This document shows positions 44,213 to 53,223 of a stretch of 64,000 nt of DNA, in pieces. Both the position numbers and the translations under genes were made by a program. Source of the stretch: CAYZWU01 sp964482235 (lineage in GTDB: Bacteria > Planctomycetota > B15-G4 > CAYZWU01). The number at the start of each line of letters is the position of its first letter. Positions within the stretch are counted from its first letter, which is position 1. The notes below the pieces were generated by a model. It was given only the letters and a program-made list of their open reading frames with translations, had not been told where the DNA came from and did not search any database. The stretch lies in contig CAYZWU010000020.1 of the NCBI GenBank assembly GCA_964482235.1, positions 1 to 64,000 on the forward strand, written 5' to 3'.

Positions 44213-45670
44213 TCAAGCTGCCGGCAGGTTGAAGGAGACGGCGAAAAGGTCGGGCTTCGGCAGCGAGACATCGACGTCCAATTCCAGCAGGCCGGCGTAG
44301 GCAGCCACGAGAGAGAGCCCAAGTCCGTTCCTCCCCTCGGCCGTCCTGGATGGATCCTTCTGCCAGAACGGCTCGCGCATCTGCTTCAGGTCCTCCCCAT
44401 CGAGCTGGTCGTTCGTGTTCTCCAGCCGGAAGAGGAGCTCCCCGTCGCCGGTCGAGAGCTCGCAGAGGATGAAGCCGCCCTCGGGCGTATGGCTCACCGC
44501 GTTACCGAAGAGGTTCAGCAGGATCGCCGACAGGAGAGTCCGGTCGCATCGAGACAGTGCCTCGTCCGGGAGGCGCAGATCGAAGGTGATGTTCCGTTGC
44601 GCGGCATTCTCCCGGTGCGGGGAGGCGATGTTCCGGAGCAGGTCGCAAAGATCGATCGTCTCCAGGGTCACACCCTGCCGCGCGGCCTCGCATCGGACCA
44701 GGGCCAGAAGCGTGTTGACCATCTTCTCCATCTGCCGGGCGATATCGTGAACGTCGCGAAAGAAGGCCCCGGCCGTCCCCTCCGTGCTGACACGCATGGA
44801 GCCTGATTCCGGCCCTGCCATGAGAGCCACTTCGGCCAGGGTGCGCAGCTCTGCGATCGGCGTCCGGAGCTCGTGAGCGATGTCGGCATGAAAGCGGCGC
44901 TCCCGCTGAAAGGCCGACTCGATCCGATCGAGAAGCTCGTTGAACCGCCTGGAGATGGGAACGAGCTCACAGGGAAGGCTATCCGTGGTCACGCGGCGGG
45001 AGAGGTCGTTCGAGTCGATACCCGCGATCTCACCGGCGATGCTGTCGAGAGGCTCGAGACCGCGGCCGACGGACCACCGCACAGTGAAGACCATGCCGAT
45101 GCCCAGGAGAAGCCCCATCACCGCGAAGCCGCAGAGGAGGGTCAGCAGGGCCAGATCGAGATTCTCGCGCGAGCGGGCGATCACCATGTCGAGCGGCGTC
45201 TCTGTTGAGGCCTCGGCGCCTTCCCCCGACATGTGATCTTGCCTCTCCCCTTTCGGATGAAACCGGATTGCCGCCGCTCGCCCCTGCCGCCCGTCAGGCA
45301 GAACGATGTCGGCGAGAGCCGGCGCCTCCCGTCCCGCGCCGATCCGGGCGAGGTCGTTCTCCCCGAGGGAGGAAGACCGCGCGAGGACCGAACCCTCAAC
45401 CTGCCAGATCTCGTAATACTCGCAGTCCGGCGAGGGCTGATATTCCGGCAAGGGGAAGTCGTGGAACTCCAGCTCGACATTGACGATCTTCCCTTCCCTC
45501 TCCAGCTCGACCATCTTGGCAAAGGACACGATCTTCGTTCGCAGGGATTCGTCGAACTGATCGTGGAGGGCCGAACGGGCGTAGAGATAGAGAGCCGCCG
45601 AGGCTGCCGCAAATAGAACGCAAAGGCAGACGAGCAGTGTCACGATCATTTTCTTGCGGATCGACGTCAC
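44213..45670 (-). CDS. Sensor histidine kinase
   Basis: The 485-residue kinase has a span at about 8-30, a periplasmic sensor of about 140 residues, a second span (173-197), HAMP, HisKA with phospho-acceptor His266 ('FHADIAHELRTPIAELR') and a HATPase domain whose N box is 'NLFGNAVSHTPEGG' and whose G box is 'NGLGLSLV'. The layout is that of CusS/PmrB-type kinases that sense metals or envelope changes. Its start overlaps the response regulator stop by four bases. Confidence 0.94.
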   Translation of the reverse strand: MTSIRKKMIVTLLVCLCVLFAAASAALYLYARSALHDQFDESLRTKIVSFAKMVELEREGKIVNVELEFHDFPLPEYQPSPDCEYYEIWQVEGSVLARSSSLGENDLARIGAGREAPALADIVLPDGRQGRAAAIRFHPKGERQDHMSGEGAEASTETPLDMVIARSRENLDLALLTLLCGFAVMGLLLGIGMVFTVRWSVGRGLEPLDSIAGEIAGIDSNDLSRRVTTDSLPCELVPISRRFNELLDRIESAFQRERRFHADIAHELRTPIAELRTLAEVALMAGPESGSMRVSTEGTAGAFFRDVHDIARQMEKMVNTLLALVRCEAARQGVTLETIDLCDLLRNIASPHRENAAQRNITFDLRLPDEALSRCDRTLLSAILLNLFGNAVSHTPEGGFILCELSTGDGELLFRLENTNDQLDGEDLKQMREPFWQKDPSRTAEGRNGLGLSLVAAYAGLLELDVDVSLPKPDLFAVSFNLPAA

Positions 45671-46344
45671 TCCAGCTTCTCCTCGATCACGTAACCCATG
45701 CCTCGGCGAGTCTTGATCAAGGGCGGCTCGTCCGGCATCTCGATCTTCTTCCGCAGCCTGTAGATCGTCGAGTCCACCACGTTGCTCAGCGGCTCGGCAT
45801 GGTCGTCATAGATGTGGAGCTCGATCTCCGAGCGGGAAGCGACCCGGCCGTCTTTCAAGACCAGGAACTCGAGGAGGGCATATTCGCGGCCGGTGAGGGC
45901 GACATCAATCCCCTTGCGCGTCACCTTTCGAGCCACCGAGTCTATCTCGAGGCTGCCGACCCGGATGACCGTCTTCTTGAGACCGTAGCTTCTGCGGACA
46001 AGCGCCTGAACGCGGGCGATCAGCTCCTCGATGGCGAATGGCTTGACCAGGTAGTCGTCCGCCCCCTCGCTCAATCCCTTGACCCTGTCCGTCACGGTAT
46101 CCTTGGCCGTCAGGATCAGAACGTGGGTTTTCCTTCCCTTTTCTCGCAGGCGACGAAGCAGGGTGATTCCGTCGATCTTGGGAAGCATCAGGTCGAGGAT
46201 GAGGGCGTCGTACTCGTTGGAAAGAGCCAGCCAGAGGCCTTCCTCGCCATCGAGCACCGCGTCGACGGAATAACCGGCTCGGGACAGACCTTCCTTCACG
46301 TACTTGCTGAGACGAGGGGAATCTTCCACGAGAAGCACTCTCAT
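45667..46344 (-). CDS. OmpR-family response regulator
   Basis: The 225-residue regulator has a receiver domain with phospho-acceptor Asp51 ('ALILDLMLPKIDG'), the Lys motif 'DYLVKPFAIEEL' and an OmpR winged helix ('LTGREYALLEFLVLKDGRV', 'VDSTIYRLRKKI'). ATG 46344 follows GGAG. It is translationally coupled to the kinase gene. The PepSY gene lies 100 bases upstream on the same strand and is a likely member of the operon or its target. Confidence 0.95.
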   Translation of the reverse strand: MRVLLVEDSPRLSKYVKEGLSRAGYSVDAVLDGEEGLWLALSNEYDALILDLMLPKIDGITLLRRLREKGRKTHVLILTAKDTVTDRVKGLSEGADDYLVKPFAIEELIARVQALVRRSYGLKKTVIRVGSLEIDSVARKVTRKGIDVALTGREYALLEFLVLKDGRVASRSEIELHIYDDHAEPLSNVVDSTIYRLRKKIEMPDEPPLIKTRRGMGYVIEEKLE

Positions 46345-46444
46345 CGCATCGCTCCGGACACTGCCCGCTCCCAAGGCGGGAGCAAGGGGACCCGGCACCG
46401 CGCCAGGCCCCCCGCTCCTCGAATCGAAATGCGCTACCTAACTA

Positions 46445-47089
46445 TTAGTCATCATCGTCATCGTCATCATCGTCGTCGTCGCAGATCAACTCCATTTCCA
46501 TGCAAAACAGCGCCCCCTTGTCAGTCAGGACGACCTCGACTTCCCACTCGCCGTCGATCCACTCGGCTTCGTAGAAAAGCCCCTTGTTGGTGTAGATCTC
46601 CTCGATCTCATGGACCCTGTTCTTCCCCGCCTTCTTCAGGAGCCCCTCCCGCACCGGAGCGGGAATCTGGTTGAAGCTCACGTCCCTTTCCTTGATGACC
46701 TTGATATCCGACTCATCCCCGTCGTCGTCCTCTACACCGTCGTCATCGTCCTCTTCGCCCTCCCCCTCGGCAGGCTCGATGGACTTCCTGATAAGCGTGC
46801 AGACGTAGGCGATCTCCACTTCGACTTCCTTGTCGCCGACGACCCACTCCGCTTCATAGATCTTCATCTTTCCACGGCTGGCCATCTCGACCTCCGTGAT
46901 CTTGTTCCCGCCCGCCTGGTCGAGGATGAGAGCCTTGACCGGTGCGGGAACATCCTCCAGGCTCACCTCCTTCTCGTTACCGCCTTTTGCAGAGAATTCC
47001 CTGCCTTCCGTCGTTCCTGCGGCAAAGACGAGAACAGCCGCGAGAAGAGCGGCCAGAGAAACAAAGACCAACCCGTTTCGAACCTTCAT
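46445..47089 (-). CDS. Exported PepSY-like protein with acidic linker and poly-Asp tail
   Basis: The 214-residue product has a signal peptide ('GLVFVSLAALLAAVLVFAAG') and two PepSY-like repeats ('DVPAPVKALILDQAGGNKI' with 'YEAEWVVGDKEVEVEI', and 'QIPAPVREGLLKKAGKNRV' with 'YEAEWIDGEWEVEV'). Between them is an acidic linker, and the protein ends in 11 Asp residues. PepSY-like proteins next to two-component systems often modulate or respond to the sensor. The acidic segments suggest binding of divalent cations. It lies upstream of the response regulator, and the porin gene diverges from it. Confidence 0.85.
   Translation of the reverse strand: MKVRNGLVFVSLAALLAAVLVFAAGTTEGREFSAKGGNEKEVSLEDVPAPVKALILDQAGGNKITEVEMASRGKMKIYEAEWVVGDKEVEVEIAYVCTLIRKSIEPAEGEGEEDDDDGVEDDDGDESDIKVIKERDVSFNQIPAPVREGLLKKAGKNRVHEIEEIYTNKGLFYEAEWIDGEWEVEVVLTDKGALFCMEMELICDDDDDDDDDDD
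46448..46480 (-). repeat. GAY trinucleotide repeat encoding 11 Asp
   Basis: Eleven tandem GAC/GAT codons end the PepSY-like gene directly before its stop. A run of this kind can change length by slippage. Confidence 0.9.
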
Positions 47090-47267
47090 CTTGAATCTCC
47101 TTTTGATGCCTCAGACTGTTCGATCCGTGAACGCAGGCGCATGGTAACCCGATCAAGATGACACCAAGATGACAGGAACCCATCTTTTTTTCAATTTCTC
47201 GCCTGGCCGCGATTTCTTCCCTCAACGGGAACGCCGCGCCTTGCCTGCCCCGGCACAGGCAATTAGA

Positions 47268-48629
47268 ATGAGCGCCATGACATGCATATCGAAATGCCCC
47301 CGCGGGCGGAGGCTGACGGCGATCCTTCTGGCCTCTGCAGTTTTTTTTGCCCCGTCCCTGCTGCACGCAGATGAGAACCGGACCGACGATCTCTCGCTGC
47401 AGGAAGAGATCGAGAGCCTCCGCGAGAGGATCGACGCCCTGGAGAAGGTGAAGAAGAGCAACGAGCCGCCCCTCGTCGTCTCGTGGGACGGAGGCCTGCG
47501 GTTCAGCAGCATGGACGGCAGCTCCGTTGCCGAGATCAAGGGGAAGCTCCAGACGGACTGGTTCTTCCAGTCCGGAAGCCGCGACCTGGATCGCTTCGTC
47601 GAGGCCCAGGGGAACGACCTCCACGACGGCGTCGAATTCCGGCGCACCCGGCTGACTCTTCAGGGCCGGATAAGGGAGAGGTTTCTCTACAAGGCTGCCT
47701 ACGAGTTCAGCGGCGGGGATGCGGCGTTCAAGGACGTCTATGTCGGCATCGATTCGCTGAACGGGAACATCTTGCTGAAGATCGGCCACTTCAGGGAGCC
47801 CGTTTCCCTCGAGGCCAACACCGGTGAACATTCGCTGCGCCTGATGGAGCGGTCCCTGATGCAGAACCTCACGCCCTCGCGCAACACCGGCGTGGGGCTC
47901 TTCGGCACGGCGCTGGAGGAACGCCTCTCCTGGGGAACGGGTATCTTCTGGAACACCGATGACTACGGTGCCGGAGGGGAGGACGGAGGATTGAGCGCTT
48001 CTGCCAGGATCACCGGCCTGCCCTGGTGCAGCAGGGAAGACCGTCTCCTCCACCTGGGAGTGAGCGCCAGCCGCCGCGGAGAGGACTCCATCGTGTTTGC
48101 AGCCGATCCGGAGATGCACGCCGCCCCGGATTTCATCGACACGGACGGGTTCGTGGGCGGGCTTTCCCCCCATGCTGTGCGCATGGACGCGGCCGATCTT
48201 CTCGGCTGCGAGACGGCGCTGGCTCTCGGCCCTCTCTCCCTCCAGTCCGAGTACCTGTGTGCCAGGGTGGACGCCCCCGGCAGCTCCGATCCTTTCGTCT
48301 GGGGAGGCTATATCGAAGGGGGATACTTCCTGACCGGCGAGCAGAGGCGCTACAGTCGAAAACGGGGAGCTTTCGGCGGAGTCACTCCCCGATCGAGCTG
48401 TTTCTCCGACGAGGGAGGCCTCGGCGCCTGGGAGGTCACGGCCCGCTTCTCACGCCTGGATCTGGACGATCCGGACATGATGAACGGCGGCGAGATGGTC
48501 GACTACTCGACGGGCATCAACTGGTTCGTCAATCCTTCTGTACGCGTCTCGGCAAACTACATCCACTCGCACCTGGAGCATGTGGGATCGGCGCGCCTTT
48601 TCGTCCTGCGCTTCGCCCTGTCGTTCTGA
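47268..48629 (+). CDS. OprO/OprP-type porin
   Basis: The 453-residue outer-membrane protein has a signal peptide ('LTAILLASAVFFAPSLLHA'), a short coiled coil ('LQEEIESLRERIDALEK') as in OprO/P porins, and a beta-barrel with 'KGKLQTDWFFQ', 'RRTRLTLQGRI', 'HFREPVSLEANTGEHSLRLM' and a terminal Phe ('FVLRFALSF'). Phosphate-selective porins share this plan, but the solute here is unproven. The start is uncertain: ATG 47268 has AGG eight bases upstream; ATG 47277 is possible. It diverges from the PepSY two-component operon, which may regulate it. Confidence 0.9.
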   Translation: MSAMTCISKCPRGRRLTAILLASAVFFAPSLLHADENRTDDLSLQEEIESLRERIDALEKVKKSNEPPLVVSWDGGLRFSSMDGSSVAEIKGKLQTDWFFQSGSRDLDRFVEAQGNDLHDGVEFRRTRLTLQGRIRERFLYKAAYEFSGGDAAFKDVYVGIDSLNGNILLKIGHFREPVSLEANTGEHSLRLMERSLMQNLTPSRNTGVGLFGTALEERLSWGTGIFWNTDDYGAGGEDGGLSASARITGLPWCSREDRLLHLGVSASRRGEDSIVFAADPEMHAAPDFIDTDGFVGGLSPHAVRMDAADLLGCETALALGPLSLQSEYLCARVDAPGSSDPFVWGGYIEGGYFLTGEQRRYSRKRGAFGGVTPRSSCFSDEGGLGAWEVTARFSRLDLDDPDMMNGGEMVDYSTGINWFVNPSVRVSANYIHSHLEHVGSARLFVLRFALSF

Positions 48630-48688
48630 GTTTCGCCGCCGCTGCGCGAGGCTCCCCGGGAACCGAGCGGCAAAGACAGGCTGTCCGT

Positions 48689-50107
48689 TCAACGAACGAT
48701 CAGCAGATCGAGGTTGGTCAGCTGTCCGCCGCCGCTGAGCGGACCGACGAGTGCCTGAACGCCATGCTCCTCCCAGGCGATCCACCAGAGGGGGACGGTC
48801 GACGACGTCGTGAGGACGCCGTTCGACGGAATGGAGCCGACGTCGATCCAGTAGAAGGGAGAGCGAAGGTAGAGATCGCCGTAGGCCGTGTGGCTCGGGG
48901 GATCCTGAATTCCGCTGCCCAGGATCAACCGCACAGGCGACGATCCCGGCAGACCCACGACCGTGAAATCGACGGTCAGACCGGGAAGGAGCAGGCCGTT
49001 GTGATAGAGGCGGGGGTGGAACTCGTCGGCCCCCATGTCGACGGCTCCGGCATAGATTCTCGGGTCTCCCTCGAAGTCGTTGTGCACAACGGACGGAATT
49101 GCGGCATCGCTGCCCGAGTTCAGGCAAGGCGAATCGAATCTCAGATGATAATCGGTGATTTCGCTCTTCACGAACAGAGGATCGCTTGCGATCATCCCTG
49201 AACCCCAGTTGAGGGTGGATCCTGTTTCACAGAAAACGGCCTGCTGTCCTCCCTGAGGATCGGAGAAGGAAATGGACAGGGTGGAGTAGCCTCCCAGCCA
49301 TATCTGGGGGCCGGACTGCCCCGTGTTCCCCCAGAGGATCGTGTTGGCCACCTGGACGACCGATTCATTGCACCAGATTCCGCCCCCAGCCTCGTTACTC
49401 TCGTTGGCGACGACCGTGCTGTCGGCGATCGAAGCGGTCGACTGGTCGATGTAGAATCCGGCGCCGAGCGAATGCCCCGTGGTTAGTTTGTTCCGGGCGA
49501 TGATGTTGTTGGCCGTCAGGATATCCGTGCACTGGGTCAACATGATCCCGCCGCCGAAACTGTCATCGACCACGCCGCCGCTGGAATTCACGGTATTGTC
49601 GATGATCCTGTTGTCCCGGATCAGCAGGTTCTTCGCGTTTTCGCAGTATATTCCGCCGCCTACCGCCCTGTGCCAGTAGAAGGAGTAGTTGCCTTCGATG
49701 GTGTTGTTCGAGATCAGCAGGGAATCGGTTCCGCAGCAGCAGATCCCCGCCCCCTTCCAGCCGTAGCTGTAGCCGTTGGTGATGGTGAATCCGCTGAGCA
49801 CGGAGCCGGGGCCTTCGCCGTTCATGTAGGTCACCACGCTGCCCATGGAGTTCCCGTCGATCGTCGTGACCTCGGCTCCCTTCTCGCTCGTCAGCACCAG
49901 CGACTTGCCCTTCAGGGAGATGTTCTCGGCATAGACACCCGGCCGGACAATGATCGTGTCGCCGTTGAAAGCGACATCGATCGCCTCCTGGATCGTCCAG
50001 TAGTCATCGGGAACGTAGATCGTCGCTCCGCTGACAGTCGATGCCATCAGAAGAAGAACGGCCGATGCCATCATCCCGGACTTGAATATCGCTCTATTCA
50101 TTTTCAT
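48689..50107 (-). CDS. Exported NosD-like parallel beta-helix protein
   Basis: The 472-residue exoprotein starts at ATG 50107 (GGAGG seven bases upstream), with a signal peptide ending near 'STVSG'. 'IYVPDDYWTIQEAIDVA' and 'GDTIIVRPGVYAENISLKG' are the canonical first rungs of NosD/pectate-lyase-like right-handed helices; later rungs read 'LLISNNTIEGN' and 'NLLIRDNRIIDNTV'. After 'VDMGADEFHPRLY' comes a C-terminal module ('VDFTVVGLPGSSPVRLILG' to 'QLTNLDLLIVR') like those of four other exported proteins here. It lies 57 bases downstream of the VCBS gene on the same strand. Sugar binding or adhesion is a guess. Confidence 0.88.
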   Translation of the reverse strand: MKMNRAIFKSGMMASAVLLLMASTVSGATIYVPDDYWTIQEAIDVAFNGDTIIVRPGVYAENISLKGKSLVLTSEKGAEVTTIDGNSMGSVVTYMNGEGPGSVLSGFTITNGYSYGWKGAGICCCGTDSLLISNNTIEGNYSFYWHRAVGGGIYCENAKNLLIRDNRIIDNTVNSSGGVVDDSFGGGIMLTQCTDILTANNIIARNKLTTGHSLGAGFYIDQSTASIADSTVVANESNEAGGGIWCNESVVQVANTILWGNTGQSGPQIWLGGYSTLSISFSDPQGGQQAVFCETGSTLNWGSGMIASDPLFVKSEITDYHLRFDSPCLNSGSDAAIPSVVHNDFEGDPRIYAGAVDMGADEFHPRLYHNGLLLPGLTVDFTVVGLPGSSPVRLILGSGIQDPPSHTAYGDLYLRSPFYWIDVGSIPSNGVLTTSSTVPLWWIAWEEHGVQALVGPLSGGGQLTNLDLLIVR

Positions 50108-50164
50108 CACCTTTCCTCCGCACCGGCGATTCATGTTGTTTAGCTGCCCCATCATCCTGCCGCC

Positions 50165-52708
50165 TCACAGATTCGAGAAGGTCGTCGTCTCGAGGTTGCT
50201 CAGGGAGAGCTCCGGCCCGAGAAGCGCCTGCCAGTAGAGGCTCCTGCCAAGAAGGATGCTGCTGGCAGGAACCTTCACTGCCCGCTCGGCGAATCCGCTG
50301 CCATTCAGCCATCCTCTCTGTTCGCTCAGGACATATGACGGATCGATCCGGAGAATGCCGAAGGGAGGGTGAGGAACATGACACCGGCGCGTGGAGACCG
50401 CCAGCCTGAACCATCCTCCCGCAGGTCCATGGATGTCCATTGTCAGCTCTCGATCCGTCCTTGGCAGGGCGCGCCAGGCGATCTGGCGGCCGAGGTTGCT
50501 GTAGATCCTGGTGTGATCGAGGCTGCCGAGGAGAATGTCGCTATCGCCATCCATATCTAGGTCGTGCACGGCAAGGGCATACGAGTCAATGCTCAATTGG
50601 GGTAGAAGCGAGGAAGCGTCGCTGAATACCCCGTTGCCGTCGTTCGTGTAGAGTCGATCCTCGTCGTCATGCCAGGAGCGGGAATTCCCGACCAAGGCGT
50701 CCGGATCACCGTCTCCGTCCAGATCGGCCAGGGCAACGGCTTCGGTGTTGTCCACGTGATCGGGAAGCTGCGTCGTGCCGTCAGTGAAAGAACCGGTGCC
50801 GTCGTTGAGATAGAGGCGATCCCGGACGCCCTCGTTCCCGAAGTAGAGATCGAGGTCCCCGTCGCCGTCCACGTCGCCCAGGGCAACGGAGTTCGTATCG
50901 TCCGTGTCGGCCGGGAGCTGCCCCGAGGCTTCCAGGAAGACACCGGAGCCGTTGTTGAGATAGAGACCGTTCTGCCACCATTTTGCCATCACGGCATCGA
51001 GGTCGCCGTCTCCGTCAACGTCGCCCAGGGCGAGGCTTCTCGTCTGTTCGCTGGGCGGGACGAACCGGATCGAAGCATCGCTGAATACCGCATGGCCATC
51101 ATTGAGGAAGAGCCGGTCTCCGGAGCTGAGGTGCCCTGACACCATGATGTCGAGATCGCCGTCGCGATCCACGTCGCCGAAAACGGCGGAGCTGCTTTCG
51201 CCGATGAAGCCGGGGATCTGGAAGGAGGCATCGACGAACGTCCCGGTCCCGTCGTTGAGGTAGAGGGCGTCGCGGCCGTTGTTGGCGATGTAGACGTCGA
51301 GATCGCCGTCGCAGTCCAGATCGCCGAAGACGGCATCGCGAGTCGCTTCATGATTCATCGGCAGGCGGTCGGTCCTGTCGATGAAATTGCCGCTCCCGTC
51401 ATTGATGTAGAGCCTGTTCCGGCATCCATACCAGTCGCCGCATCCGACAAGAACGTCCGGATCGCCGTCGTTGTCCACATCGCCTGCGGCGACGGCCAGG
51501 CATTCGTGCCCCCCTGTCGCCAGCGGCGCGGACACGTCGCTGAAGAAGCCGGCGCCGTCATTCAGGTAAAGGCGATTCTGGCCGTTGTTTCCAACGACCA
51601 TGTCGCTGTCCCCGTCGCCGTCCATGTCGGCAAAGAGAACGTCCCGGGTCCTGTCCTCGTCCTCCGGGATCCTGTCGGGCGCCGCGGAAAAGAGCCCCGC
51701 CCCGTCGTTCAGATAGAGGCGGTCTCGGCTCGTGAAATTGTCATAGCTGTATTCGTTTCCCAGATAGAGGTCGAGATCGCCGTCAGAATCCGTGTCTTGG
51801 AAAAGGATGGCGGCCGTGCAATCGTCATCGAAAGGAAGCTGAGCCGCAGCGTCGATGAACCGGCCTGTCCCGTCGTTGAGGTAGAGACGGTTCTGGATCG
51901 AGTAGCTGTGGTGGTACGAGTTGGCGACAACGAGGTCGAGATCACCGTCCCCGTCGATATCGCCCATTGACAGGTCGTCGGTTTCATCCAGGGCCGCAGG
52001 CAATTGGCTCGTGGCATCGGTGAAGAAGCCGGACCCGTCGTTGAGGTAGAGGCTGTTCTGCCCCTCGTTCCCCTCGGCCAGGTCGATGTCGCCGTCGCTG
52101 TCCACGTCTCCGGGAAAGAGGCTCGAGGTCTGATTACTGTTGTTGGGCAGCTGGTTCGCGACTTTGAAGAATCCCGAGCCGTCATTGAGGTAGAGCTGGT
52201 TCTGGCCCCGATTGCCGATGACGACATCGAGATCGCTGTCGCCATCCACGTCGATGAGCGCGATATCGTTGAGATCGTTGTTCTTCGAGGGCATCTGGGA
52301 TGTAGCGTCGCTGAAGACTGCAGAGCCGTTGTTGAGGAACAGCCCCACGGGATTACTGCGGTTCCCCAGAACGATGTCGAGGTCGCTGTCGCCATCCACA
52401 TCTCCCAGCGCAACGGCGCGCGTGGACCAGTCGAACTGCGGGAGGTTCGCCGCGGCGTCGGTCGTCAATCCCGAACCGTCGTTGAGAGCAAGATGGATGC
52501 CATGCGGATCTTCTCCGTAGACAAGATCGATGTCGCCGTCGCCATCGAGATCGCCGGCGGCAACGCACCAGGTGTCAAAGCTCTCCTGGGGCATCATGTT
52601 GTGGAGCTCGGCAAAAAAGGTGGAATCCTGCGCCTGAAGACCGGGAGATGATGCCAGGAGCAGGACAAGGCTGCCCATGAAAGGTAAGAGGTGCATCCGT
52701 GCAGTCAT
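50165..52708 (-). CDS. Exported FG-GAP/VCBS repeat protein (14 repeats)
   Basis: The 847-residue exoprotein starts at ATG 52708 with GGAGG seven bases upstream; longer readings lack a binding site. After the signal peptide ('GSLVLLLASSPGLQAQ') come 14 VCBS repeats of about 49 residues (residues 48-741), each of the form 'VALGDVDGDGDLDLYFGNE', 'RDRLYLNDGTGSF'. The Asp-rich loops should bind calcium, and the set probably forms two seven-bladed propellers. The last 106 residues hold the shared C-terminal module ('LTMDIHGPAGGWFRLAV' to 'LYWQALLGPELSLSNLE'). It is probably cotranscribed with the beta-helix gene downstream. Confidence 0.9.
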   Translation of the reverse strand: MTARMHLLPFMGSLVLLLASSPGLQAQDSTFFAELHNMMPQESFDTWCVAAGDLDGDGDIDLVYGEDPHGIHLALNDGSGLTTDAAANLPQFDWSTRAVALGDVDGDSDLDIVLGNRSNPVGLFLNNGSAVFSDATSQMPSKNNDLNDIALIDVDGDSDLDVVIGNRGQNQLYLNDGSGFFKVANQLPNNSNQTSSLFPGDVDSDGDIDLAEGNEGQNSLYLNDGSGFFTDATSQLPAALDETDDLSMGDIDGDGDLDLVVANSYHHSYSIQNRLYLNDGTGRFIDAAAQLPFDDDCTAAILFQDTDSDGDLDLYLGNEYSYDNFTSRDRLYLNDGAGLFSAAPDRIPEDEDRTRDVLFADMDGDGDSDMVVGNNGQNRLYLNDGAGFFSDVSAPLATGGHECLAVAAGDVDNDGDPDVLVGCGDWYGCRNRLYINDGSGNFIDRTDRLPMNHEATRDAVFGDLDCDGDLDVYIANNGRDALYLNDGTGTFVDASFQIPGFIGESSSAVFGDVDRDGDLDIMVSGHLSSGDRLFLNDGHAVFSDASIRFVPPSEQTRSLALGDVDGDGDLDAVMAKWWQNGLYLNNGSGVFLEASGQLPADTDDTNSVALGDVDGDGDLDLYFGNEGVRDRLYLNDGTGSFTDGTTQLPDHVDNTEAVALADLDGDGDPDALVGNSRSWHDDEDRLYTNDGNGVFSDASSLLPQLSIDSYALAVHDLDMDGDSDILLGSLDHTRIYSNLGRQIAWRALPRTDRELTMDIHGPAGGWFRLAVSTRRCHVPHPPFGILRIDPSYVLSEQRGWLNGSGFAERAVKVPASSILLGRSLYWQALLGPELSLSNLETTTFSNL
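50486..52567 (-). repeat. Fourteen tandem VCBS-coding repeats (about 145-150 bases each)
   Basis: DNA-level tandem repetition follows from the protein repeats; the Asp-loop codons and the 'RLYLNDG' segment are the most conserved parts. Units vary by insertions between the strand and the 'LYLNDG' element. Confidence 0.85.
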
Positions 52709-53223
52709 CGAGAATCCTCCTTCTCCGAGCTGTCCCGCGCCACGCACTGCGCAGAGCCAGGTGACCGAACCAGTCAAACTGTCAAAGGCTATCACCGAGT
52801 ATAAATTGCAAATATGATGCCAGATGGGGATACATCAAAATCCGTATCCTGTTTCTCCTGAGTGCAGGCAGCAAGACGACCCAGTCTTATTGTTGTTACC
52901 AGTGATATTTAATGAGTTAAGAGTAAATCAGCAAAGCTGGTTCTTCCTGTTCCCATCATCAGGGAGGTTGCTCGATCAGCCGCGGTAGCTCACAACTCCT
53001 CCGTCCTTTCGAAATGCTTGTCGTCCTTCATCGTTACGGATCGGTATCGCCCTTCGTCAAATCGAAACATCCTGCCGTCAGCAGGTATCCCGGATATCAC
53101 AGTCAATGAATTCCACGGCAATTGCATTGAGCTCTTGTCCTGTCCAAGCCTATAATCTTCCTGTAGAATATGCGGGTTATTGTAGTTCGGGGAACGAAGC
53201 TTCATTTGGCTGGACGCGGAATC
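52709..53223. other. AT-rich intergenic region, 515 bases
   Basis: It separates the divergent VCBS gene and the sigma-kinase pair. The part from 52790 to 52960 is markedly AT-rich and probably carries the minus-strand promoter (TATACT near 52797-52802, no good -35 box). The sigma promoter is at 53127-53156. A minus-strand frame of 71 codons (52990-53205) runs through that promoter, shows no known domain, and is not called. Nothing else was recognised. Confidence 0.55.
53127..53156 (+). promoter_or_regulatory. Promoter of the sigma factor-kinase pair
   Basis: TTGAGC, an 18-base spacer, then a perfect TATAAT; the predicted transcript starts about 60 bases before ATG 53224. This looks like a housekeeping-sigma promoter, not an ECF promoter, so strict autoregulation is not suggested. 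Confidence 0.5.

Noticed and set aside
50486..52567. Regularly spaced repeats considered as a CRISPR-like or minisatellite array
   Set aside because: They keep the reading frame and encode VCBS repeats; the units differ in length and sequence.
52990..53205. Minus-strand frame of 71 codons in the AT-rich region
   Set aside because: It starts inside the sigma promoter and transcript, has no binding site and no known domain. A relic of a lost gene cannot be excluded.
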